From: Bathymodiolus brooksi
Taxonomy: Eukaryota > Mollusca > Bivalvia > Mytilida > Modiolidae
DNA: 64,000 bases
Assembly (NCBI GenBank): GCA_963680875.1
Contig: OY804588.1
Span: 60,400,369 to 60,464,368, forward strand
Direction of reading: 5' to 3'
Part shown: piece after piece, positions 55,811-64,000 of the stretch
Layout: the number at the start of each line of letters is the position of its first letter
How positions within the stretch are numbered: the first letter of the stretch is position 1
Notes under the pieces: model-generated
What the model saw: the letters and a program-made list of their open reading frames with translations, nothing else
What the model was told of the DNA's origin: nothing
The model's database searches: none
Made by a program: the position numbers and the translations under genes

Positions 55811-56134
55811 TGGAATATTTAGTATGACATAAAATTTTCTGAGCAAAAAAAGTATAATGTTATATTGTTTTAGAGATCAATCATTTTCTTAAGGATCTGG
55901 ATTTTAACAAATATTTTGTCTACAGTTAAAAAAAAAAAAAAAAAACAGAAAAAAAAGATTCTCTTAGAATACATGTCTAATACATTGTGTACAAGTAAAT
56001 AGGTAAGCAAAAACATGTTGGAATTTTGTTTTTTGTTAACTACAATTTGTGGCAAAAAAAAAAAAAAATCTGTCGAGACATCAAATCTTAGCCTATGCAA
56101 AAAGCACCTTGTCACCACTTGGGTTATAATCATT

Positions 56135-56245
56135 GATTTGTGGAAGGTTGGTGGTTTTCTCCAGGTACTCCAGTTTCCTCCACCAATAAAAATTAATGAT
56201 ATTACTGAAATGTAGTTGAAAGTGTTGTTAAACACCAATTGCCCA
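56135..56245 (+). mobile_element. SINE family A, 3' fragment
   Basis: 'ggtggttttctccaggtact', 'cctccaccaataaaaatta', 'gaaagtgttgttaaacacca'. Confidence 0.75.
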
Positions 56246-56398
56246 AACCTTATAATTGAAAAGCTTTTGAAAGTCGTATGAAAACCACTCTAAATTTATG
56301 TTCCTGTCCTTGGCCAAGATCTAGAATCGCCTACAATCTGTAGGGAAAAATATTTAGAAATAATACAAAAATGGATATACTTCCAAGATGACCCTTAA

Positions 56399-56967
56399 AG
56401 GCATACAGGAGAAAACAAGCTAGGTGATATCTCTTTTAAATTAGAGACTAAAATAATGAACTTCATGTCTGGTTTTTTTCAGAAAAAATATGATCAAGTA
56501 AACTCAAGTGTTGTCAATAATATGCAATACAATTTGTTTAAAATTTTCCCTTTATCGGGCCTCTTTGCAGAGTTTGGGTTTGTTTTTATTGATTTCATCA
56601 CGTATTTCCGATTTTAAGTGTCATTCTTACTAAATACCATTATATAATATTAACTGATTACCCCGGAATTCAATTTCATAGATATAAATCTTAAATTATA
56701 TTAATTCTAACGAATTTACATGCAACATGCTTCTTGGTTATTTATAGCAGTTATAAGTATTCGGCAAACTTCGGAAAAACAACCGACTTATAATTAGGTG
56801 TGTCAATGGCGATTTTACCAACAGACATTGAAATTCTTTTCACTAATTACGACATTATAGCATATTTTTTAAACCTGGCTTCTTGTTCAGAACATTTTAT
56901 TAGTATAAAACATCGAATAGTGGCAACTTTTAATAAAAAAAAATCAATTTTGACAGCCTGTATGCCT
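56399..56967. mobile_element. Deleted copy of the TTAA-flanked transposon, 569 bp
   Basis: It has the same ends as 53962-54986 with TTAA at 56395-56398 and 56968-56971. After the first 11 bases 'aggcatacagg' it jumps to 'agaaaacaagctaggtgata', which corresponds to about 54424 in the longer copy. From there on the two align closely. It has thus lost about 450 bases, including most of the left inverted repeat. Confidence 0.85.
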
Positions 56968-56999
56968 TTAAGAGGTCTAAACTTTGTTATTTGAACATA

Positions 57000-57610
57000 T
57001 ATTTATGTGTCAAAGTTAATAAACTGTTAACACATTTTAATGCTTCTCGGGATATAAGCTCAACAAAAAGGTGCAAGCAAAAGCTGAATTCCATAATTGG
57101 AATTTTCTTCATTTTTCATCCAATTTTAATATGATTTTTTGTAAAATGATCATCTTTATTGGACCATAGAAAAATGTTGCTATTTTATTTAAAAAAGGGT
57201 CAAAATTCCAAAATTTTGCATATTTGGAAGGCATATCTAACACTTAAACAAGACAAATGCCCAAAATACTGTGGTTCCAGCATATTACTATGTCTAACAC
57301 GTTATTGTGTACAGCAATTTACTGTGGCAAGCAAAGGACTGAGTTCACACTTGTTTTTAATGTACACTCGTTCAACTTTCTCCTGTCGACATGCTGCATT
57401 CTTATCATGCTTTTCTTCATTGCCCTTTATTTAAAATATTATCACATGTTATTATTTTTAACTCTTTTCTGGGGTTATGTAGTATATAAATTAAGAATGA
57501 CATTTTATTTGATAAATGTTTTCAAAATCTTAACATAATGTCAAAGTTTCACACAGATACCAAACATGTGTTGATTTTGTTATCAAAAGTGAGAAAAATA
57601 AATGCCAAAG
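57000..57610. repeat. Second copy of the duplicated segment
   Basis: Its ends match 55620-55810; the middle 57050-57470 is extra. The overlapping 91- and 93-residue frames show no domain. Confidence 0.55.
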
Positions 57611-57683
57611 AAGATTGGTTATTCTCCATGTTAAAATGGTTTGGAATTTTTTGTTTTACTTCCGTTGATCTGCCATCAACAAA

Positions 57684-57917
57684 AAGTGAGTGAGTTATTG
57701 TTGTTTAACACCAAAAGAGCAATTTTTTCAGCCATATTATGGCGAGAACAAGTTGATTTCAAGCCAACAAGTATTTGCTCTTTCTCCTTAATGCTGCATG
57801 CTTGGCGGAGAAGCAGCAAATACCAATATTATAGTTTTTTGTTTGACCCGACCAGGATTTGAACCCACAATCTATCGCACTTGGGCAAACATGCTAACCA
57901 TTACACCACTGATGCGG
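57684..57917 (-). mobile_element. SINE family C, minus strand, internally deleted
   Basis: The minus strand starts with a strongly tRNA-like head: 'tggtgtaatggttagcatgt', then the B-box 'gtgggttcaaatcctgg'. Most of the middle is missing. The tail ends at 'aataactcactcactttt'. Target-site duplications are not evident. Confidence 0.8.
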
Positions 57918-58069
57918 TTTTCGACAAATAGGGTATACTGTAATGACACATTGTCTCAAGTTCTATACATACATATTTTCAGTTGATTTAAAATTTTAGA
58001 CTCAACCTAAGTTGGATTGATACAGGTTTCGCTAAGTTTTTAGGATTTCCACTTGTTCTTTTTAAATAA

Positions 58070-58152
58070 GTGAATGAGTGATTGCTGTTTAACATCAAAT
58101 GAACAATTTTTCAGCTATATCATGGCTGGTGAGAACAAGTTACATTCAATAA
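58070..58152 (-). mobile_element. SINE family C tail, minus strand
   Basis: 'gtgaatgagtgattgctgtt', 'ttcagctatatcatggctgg' and 'gagaacaagttacattcaa'. Confidence 0.75.
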
Positions 58153-58191
58153 GATGATAATGATGTCTCTTTTGTACTAGACCAACACGCA

Positions 58192-58445
58192 AATCTGGGT
58201 TGATTCCACTGCTATGCTTTAATCAGCTGGTACAAAATCAGTCAAAGTTGAGCAACTTGCAGGGGAGGCAAATCTGGATTGAATCCACTTCTGTACTGTT
58301 AATCAGCTGGTACAGAATCAGCCAAAATTGAGCAACTAGTGCTACTTGCCGGGGAGGCATATCTGGGTTGAATCCACTTCTGTGCTGTTAATCAGTTGGT
58401 ACAGAATCAGCCGAAGTTGAGAAATTAGTGTCACTTCCGGGGGAC
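58192..58445. repeat. Tandem repeat, 3 units of about 80-90 bp
   Basis: The unit is 'aatctgggttgaatccactt', 'ctgttaatcagctggtacag', 'aatcagccaaaattgagcaa', 'acttgccggggaggca'. It appears to grow from the SINE C body just to its left. Confidence 0.85.
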
Positions 58446-58967
58446 AACCAATAGCAATATCATCAGTTTGAGCTTTACTTTTTCTATAAAAGTGCAGACT
58501 TTTGCTTTATAATAAATGGTATCATGAACACAATATAGTATAAGGAGACTTTATTTAAATTGTTATGCAATTAATTTTGTCATGTAATAAAACAAATTCT
58601 AAGTGTTTAAAGCATATTTTATATAATTTCGGCTACACTTTACGAGTTATCTATAGAAGTCATCAGTATCATGTACAAGAAGTAGGCATCTTTTGTTGTT
58701 TAAGATCTACTTGATGAAAATTCATGATTTTCCTGTAGAAAAATAAGAATCTAAGTCAAGTGTTTATAAAATGTAAGTTTCTATAAGTGAATGGGATCAA
58801 ATGTAATTGTCACCACTTAAACTTAGGAGCAAGATGGTAGTAAATGGATACATTTTTTTCGTTTGTTTGTATAATTCTTAGTATAATTGATGCAGTCATG
58901 TTTCAATGCCTTAAGTGGTTATTTTTCAATGCCATAAGGGATCTCTCAGTATTAAGAGAAAGACATT
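58446..58967. other. Non-coding stretch
   Basis: Nothing recognisable. Confidence 0.4.
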
Positions 58968-59100
58968 AAATGAGAAATGGTTGAACATTTTACTACAGGG
59001 CAGGGACTCCTATTTTTGTTTATTCGTTTCTTATTTTGGTATTTTCTTCAGTAGGACTGGGGCTGTGCTTTTTTTTCTCAGAGCATTTAAAGCAATAAAA
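58968..59100. repeat. Segment duplicated at 61.1 kb
   Basis: 'gagaaatggttgaacatttt', 'actacagggcagggact', 'tattcgtttcttattttg' and 'cagagcatttaaa' recur at 61109-61230. Confidence 0.8.
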
Positions 59101-59447
59101 TAATATTTCTTGCTGAAACAGAAAATTTAGTAATTAAATAAATAAAAAAAAAAATATAATGACCTGGTTTCTGATTGGTTTATTTTTTGAACTTATAATT
59201 TTCCATAGACATCAGCTGTTTTTATAAGATTTTATTAGTTTTTTAGTACTTGCCTTCCATAAGAGACGATACTTAAGCTTGTAACTTTATTCTGTCATAA
59301 CTTCTGTATTATCATAAAGTGTACAGTAGATCAATTTTTGCCAGTTTAATTGTGAAATTACATTTGATAGTCAGTCACTGAATCACAAGATTATTTACAG
59401 AAAAATTGATTCCAGATCCACTTAGCTTATCTGTTATGCACTGGGGT
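59101..59447. other. AT-rich non-coding stretch
   Basis: Nothing recognisable. Confidence 0.4.
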
Positions 59448-59462
59448 ACCCTTTGTAAAACA

Positions 59463-59730
59463 AGAAGCTGTTGTGGTCGTGATGATCTTATGGTAGTTTG
59501 ATTTACAGCTACCTATGCAATGAGTGCCTATCACCACTAATGTTGTGAGTTAGAATCCAGCTAAAGCGATGTGTACTGGATACAAAATTATGTCATAAAG
59601 TTTGTCATTGACTTGTGGCAGGTCTGTGATTTTCTCCGGATACTCTGATTTCCTCCACCAATAAAACTGATCCCATGATATAACTGAAATATTGTTGAAA
59701 GTGGCGTTAAGCACCATAAAACCAAACTAA
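59463..59730 (+). mobile_element. SINE family A with perfect 15-bp target-site duplication
   Basis: ACCCTTTGTAAAACA occurs at 59448-59462 and again at 59731-59745, directly bordering the SINE. The head starts 'agaagctgttgtggtcgtga'. Confidence 0.93.
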
Positions 59731-59786
59731 ACCCTTTGTAAAACATATAAGGTTAGTACATTTGGAACAACTTACTGTCAGTTTAA

Positions 59787-59955
59787 CAGGCCTTTACAAT
59801 GGGAGTGGGGGGTGGGGGTGGGGGGTAGTATCAGGTTCTGTTACCCATTTAAAATGGTAATTGGTACCTCCTGATTTAAAGCAATAAAAATATATTCCTG
59901 GCTGATTTTAAGATATTCATGAAAATGTTCAAATTTCAATACAAAGTACCAAATT
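59787..59955. mobile_element. Second copy of the 537-975 insertion family (left part)
   Basis: It starts 'caggcctttacaatggg' and contains 'acccatttaaaatggtaatt', 'ggtacctcctgatttaaa' and 'atgaaaatgttcaaatttca', all in the order seen from 537. The right part is not found. Confidence 0.6.
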
Positions 59956-60019
59956 GTTTTAATACTAGCAGAAAAATAAATGCAAGGTTTGGTAATATAG
60001 TTGCTTCAGTTGAACTTGT

Positions 60020-60183
60020 GCAATCTGACACTTGAGTTTTCCAACATCCTGTGACATCCGACAAAAATTTATGGTCCCAAATTATTTCTGTTAACTAAAA
60101 TAAAACCTGAGTATTCCGACATCCTGTACAATCCAACACATTTCCCTGGTCCCTTGGTGTGTCGGATTAGACAGATACCACTG
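60020..60183 (-). mobile_element. MITE fragment
   Basis: The repeated text 'ttccaacatcctgtgacatc' and 'ttccgacatcctgtacaatc' plus the terminus 'agacagataccactgta' suggest a TA-flanked element read on the minus strand. Its other end is unclear. Confidence 0.45.
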
Positions 60184-60194
60184 TATATATAAAG

Positions 60195-60365
60195 TCCCTC
60201 TCTTGTAAGGACCCTCTAACCAAAGGACATCCCTCTTATCAGGCCAGATTTAAAATACACTGAGATAGTAACAAACTATTAAATTGATGCCCTCCCTCAA
60301 GGGAGGCCACCCTTTTATTATGTCATTTTTCACTGCAGAATGGCTGTCCTTATAATAGAGGGATT
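60195..60365 (-). mobile_element. MITE of the 30.3-kb family, minus strand
   Basis: It is the inverted counterpart of 30283-30475: 'gtccctctcttgtaaggacc', 'accaaaggacatccctctta', 'tgagatagtaacaaactatt' and 'ggccacccttttatta'. Confidence 0.6.
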
Positions 60366-60441
60366 ACTAATAATATATGGAATTCTGGGTAATGTTTATA
60401 TATAATTTTATTCAAATTTAAATAGAAGCCCACTCAGTAAA

Positions 60442-60707
60442 GGGGCCGTCATGGCAGTGATCGTATGGTAGTTGGATTTACAACTACCTATGCAATTGAT
60501 GCCTATCACCACTGATGCTGTGAGTTCAAATCTCAATCAGGGCGAGGTGTAAAACATTATGTGATAAAATTTGTCAGTGATTTGCGGCAGGTCAGTGATT
60601 TTCTCCAGATACTCCAGGTTTCCTCCACCAATAAAACTGACCACCACACGATATAACTGAAATATTGTTGAAAGTGGCGTTAAACACCATAAACCAAACC
60701 CATCAAT
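60442..60707 (+). mobile_element. SINE family A with 25-bp target-site duplication
   Basis: 'tttaaatagaagcccactca'+'gtaaa' at 60417-60441 recurs at 60708-60732 with two changes ('agatcact' for 'agcccact'). Confidence 0.9.
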
Positions 60708-60732
60708 TTTAAATAGAAGATCACTCAGTAAA

Positions 60733-61108
60733 TGACTCAAGCACACTGATTTAAAACGTGAATCATTCTCCTTTACTCTAAAGCATATGGTTTTGTGGAG
60801 AGATCAACAATTATTGTAGCTGTTATTATCAGACTGATATTTATTAATATCGCAATGTTTATAGAAATATTAATTTTGTTTTTATTAATGAGTATTACTT
60901 TTGTTGGAGTATGATGTTACATCTTAAGAGGAGAGAATAATTGATGTCGTATCGGTTTGTTATGAATATGTTGAAAGTAGGATGAAGGAGGTTATGTTGT
61001 AAGCCACACAAGAGGGGCAAATAAAGTTAGATTCGTATGCCACATCAGTACATTTTTTTTATTGCTAGGATTTTAGTTCAAGTATACCTTGGACTTTTAG
61101 CATTTATA
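60733..61108. other. Non-coding stretch
   Basis: Nothing recognisable. Confidence 0.4.
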
Positions 61109-61230
61109 TGAAAAATGGTTGAAAATTTTACTACAGGGCAGGGACTAATATTTTTTTTTATTCGTTTCTTATTTTGATATTTTCCTATACAGGACTGGGA
61201 TGTGTTTTTCAGAGCATTTAAACCATTGGT
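61109..61230. repeat. Copy of the 58.97-kb segment
   Basis: Aligns with 58968-59100 over its whole length with about one difference in ten. Confidence 0.8.
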
Positions 61231-61344
61231 TTGTTATGCATATGTTGAAAGTAGGGTATCATAATGCTTCAATATTTCCCCTTTTTCCCTATATTCCATC
61301 TGTTAATTTTGAGGACAAAAAAAACATATATCCTTATCTTGTTC

Positions 61345-61500
61345 TGACCTCACCAGATATGTTCTTATCATGTTCTGAGTTTACCAGAAACATCCTTGTC
61401 ATTTTCTGAGTTCAGCGATATGTTCTAAACCGGATATTTTTTTTTCTTGTTCTTACTTCAACAGATATGTTCTTATCATGTTCCAACAAAATCTGCATGT
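61345..61500. repeat. Degenerate tandem repeat, about 4 units of 38 bp
   Basis: 'gatatgttcttatcatgttc' with 'tgagtt.accag' variants recurs; one unit is interrupted by a T run. Confidence 0.65.
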
Positions 61501-61506
61501 TCTTCT

Positions 61507-61747
61507 AGAGGCCATCGCAGCCGTGATCGTATGGTCGTTTGATTTACAACTACCTATGCAATCAGTGCCTGATGTTGTGAGTTCGATCAGGTAGAGGTGT
61601 GCAACATTATGTGATGAAGTTTGTCGGTGACTTGCGACAGGTCGGTGGTTTTCTTCGGGTACTCTGGTTTCCTCCACCAATAAAACTGACCACCATGATA
61701 TAACTGAGATATTGTTGAAAGTGGCGTTAAATACATTCAAACAAACA
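61507..61747 (+). mobile_element. SINE family A with perfect 13-bp target-site duplication
   Basis: TGCATGTTCTTCT stands at 61494-61506 and 61748-61760. The head starts 'agaggccatcgcagccgtga'. A short deletion removes 'ctatcaccactaa'. Confidence 0.93.
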
Positions 61748-61760
61748 TGCATGTTCTTCT

Positions 61761-63257
61761 TATCCCATTATGAAACCCCTTAACATTTTTACAATATTAT
61801 ATTTTGATTTTTTTTAAATTGTGTTTTGTTCTGTCTTAGGCAAAATAAAAATTTGGTAGTTTTGTCCTTTTCTGACAGATCTGTTGCTTAAATGACATGT
61901 TTTACAGTTGAACAATTTAGGCCTAAATTACCCCAAAAATTGTTGATTTGCCGTTTAAAGATTTATATAATAGGTAGGTAGGACGGAAAGTTATTTAATG
62001 TTTGCGTCACCCATTAATAACACATTTTTTTAAATAAAAAAAAAGCTGTTAAAATTTGCTTTAATTGAAATAATTGTTAAAATAAATACAAAAAAAAAAA
62101 CCAACATTTTTTAAATTCAAATAAAAAAAGGTTTTTGTAGGATCATTTTTGGAGTATAATTTTGTTAAGCCTTGTACATGTATGTAATCCAAAACTTCAG
62201 TGTTTACTATATGTTTTTTTCCAATTCAATTCCTAAAGGAACTGAAGTAAATTAAAGAGGGAAAACAATCCAATAACTTTTCTAATTGATAACAAGAACC
62301 TGTTGCTTCTCCCCCATCAGTTAATGTGATACTGGACAGTAAATAATTGGCAAAAAACATGTCTGACATGTGGAAATAGCTTAATGGGAATTCAAATCAG
62401 AAAACAGCTCTGATAGTCTGTAAACAGATAGTATATAATGTGTAAGATGTAAGTTAGTATTCCCTTAACTCTCTCCTAAATATTTTCTTTCAACGCTGGT
62501 GATTTATGACACTGTTAGCTGACCATAGTTTAAAGTCTTGGCAAAGACAGCGGAAAGGGTTGTAAAACAGAAACCTGATATTTTCATTGAAAAGTATATT
62601 GTCTTAGGATGATGAAGCCATTCTGATGAAAGTATTTGAAATGAAGATAGATTGTTTAGAGTAAAAAGCAATAAAATATGGGAACATCAAAGGAAAAATA
62701 TCTTAGATAATATATAATTGATGGAAATTGTACTGAATGTTTAGGTAACAATTTATTACGTAGATATGGCGTTAATTGGTGATTTTTCTTCTTTGTTTAT
62801 GGTACTCATTGTGAGGCAAACATCATGTTGGTATTTAACTGTGGTTCCGCATGAACGAACAAAAATGGTTTCGGCAATAAAAATAAGTAAGCTTTGCATT
62901 TAAATCAGTCAACAAATAGTTTAGTACCGTATGCCGAGTTAGAGAGTACTACATTGTGTATGTATATATACAGAGGAGGGTGGGCACCTGCTGGTATTAG
63001 AGGGATGGCATATTATCGCTAGTGATACAGATAATCTATGTTGAAAGTTCCAATTAGATAACACTTCTATCAAGTCTCATGTTGAAAATATTGTGATATC
63101 AGATGGCATGACTATGAGGAGAGGGTCAATTTGAACAGAGACTAGCCCTCAAGGAAAATGTGATCTGAATCAAGCTTATGTCCACAGTATGCAGAACAAA
63201 ATTTAAACTTAGTTGTTTCAAAGTCAAACGGGGCGAAGTTTTTACTTTCATATTTCT
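61761..63257. other. AT-rich non-coding stretch
   Basis: No gene, repeat family or RNA is recognisable in these 1.5 kb, the longest featureless stretch of the window. Confidence 0.5.
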
Positions 63258-63450
63258 ACTGTGCAGTCAGTGACTATCACCGCTAATGTTGTGAGTTCAA
63301 ATCCTGCTCATGGCGAGGTGTACTCAATACAACATTGTGTTACTAGCCACAGGTTGGTGGTTTTCTCCAGGTAGTCTGCTTTCCTCCACCAATAAAACTG
63401 ACCGCCACAATATAACTGAAATATTGTTGAAAGTGGCATTCAACACCATA
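63258..63450 (+). mobile_element. SINE family A, head truncated
   Basis: It starts 'ctgtgcagtcagtgactatc', with the B-box 'gtgagttcaaatcctg'. The middle is shortened, and the tail is 'gaaatattgttgaaagtggc'. Confidence 0.8.
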
Positions 63451-64000
63451 ACTCTTGAAATTTTCAAATTATCCAGGATTAATAAACCATTATATGTTTT
63501 TGAATATTTTTATGTTTTGATGCAAGGCAAAATGGTCTCATTTCATGCAAAGTTCAATGAAAATAACATATATTTTTCCAATATTCTGTACCAAATTTTG
63601 CTATAGAAATATTTGCTGTAAAATTATCTTCTAATTAATATAAAGTAAAAAAAAAACTGCAAATTATAAGAAAATTCTTGGTTTTTTCTGCCATTTTGCC
63701 ATCATAAGGGAAATAAGTCCTAGAAAAAGCCAAAATGTATAATTTTAGAATGAAATCAAGAATATGTAAATACTCTTTTGAGCTGAAAGCTGTTACTGAC
63801 AAATCAAATTTTTAGTATTTAGCTATCAAAGGACCATGGTTTGACTAAATACTTTAGAATAATTTTAGCAAAATTTAGAAAAAAAATCCTCTAAAATGGA
63901 GGATACATGTGGACAAAAAATCTTGTATAATTTTTTTACATTAACATTAGACGTAATGGATTGTATTGTCAATATTTGACACATGAAACAAAAGTTGACC
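63451..64000. repeat. Dispersed repeat shared with 5.6 kb, then AT-rich end
   Basis: 63525-63700 ('ggcaaaatggtctcatttca', 'tgcaaagttcaatga', 'gcaaattataagaaaattc') resembles 5615-5850. Beyond about 63720 I see nothing. Confidence 0.5.

Noticed and set aside
57159..57538. Two overlapping frames of 91 and 93 residues
   Set aside because: They lie in a dispersed duplicated segment, have no domain and overlap in different frames.
57855..57917. Functional tRNA gene on the minus strand
   Set aside because: It is the tRNA-like head of a family C SINE. The sequence continues into the SINE tail.

Overview
The window reads as repeat-dense, AT-rich DNA from an animal genome, most likely a marine bivalve mollusc. 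The main clue is the SINEs. Their 3' halves (ending in forms of 'gaaatattgttgaaagt' followed by 'gttaaacacc' or 'attaaacaacaatcactcac') are of the kind I associate with molluscs. Penelope-like, PIF/Harbinger and Helentron-like relics fit the same picture. The species call is inference. I found no intact host protein-coding gene and no host tRNA or rRNA gene. The window is probably intergenic or lies inside a very large intron, and almost every open reading frame is a by-product of repeats.

Layout. 0-10 kb holds SINEs, small inverted-repeat elements (MITEs), a 190-bp tandem triplication and fragments of a Helentron-like repeat. 10.9-14.5 kb holds duplicated palindromes followed by an array of about 39 units of 70 bp. 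17.1-18.9 kb holds a 43-bp minisatellite and eight nearly identical 123-bp units. 20-26 kb is rich in transposon-derived coding sequence: a deleted PIF/Harbinger element carrying pieces of both its proteins, a hAT-like element, a LINE 3' end, and a broken Penelope-like element with GIY-YIG nuclease and a hammerhead-like motif. 27.2-30.3 kb is one SINE split by a Helentron-like element of about 2.85 kb. 30.6-35.3 kb is a Tc1/mariner-type MITE (TA target, inverted ends) swollen by about 140 copies of a 33-bp unit derived from its own terminal repeat. 35-44 kb holds SINEs, fold-back DNA and a 1.3-kb inverted-repeat element with a near-perfect 221-bp palindrome. 44.0-45.9 kb (minus strand) is a decayed coding region containing a recognisable OTU-type cysteine protease domain. 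46.8-52 kb holds several minisatellites and SINEs. 54-57 kb holds two copies, one of them internally deleted, of a TTAA-flanked inverted-repeat element. 58-64 kb is mainly SINEs, several with clear target-site duplications.

No genes work together here. The coherent story is nested mobile-element activity: elements interrupt each other, so relative ages can be read, and several tandem arrays appear to have grown out of elements. The strongest candidates for new biology are the terminal-repeat-derived 33-bp array in the MITE, the decayed OTU-protease element, the TTAA element pair, and the SINE that records the exact insertion point of the Helentron-like element. All coordinates and copy counts were read by eye and may be off by a few bases at degenerate edges.
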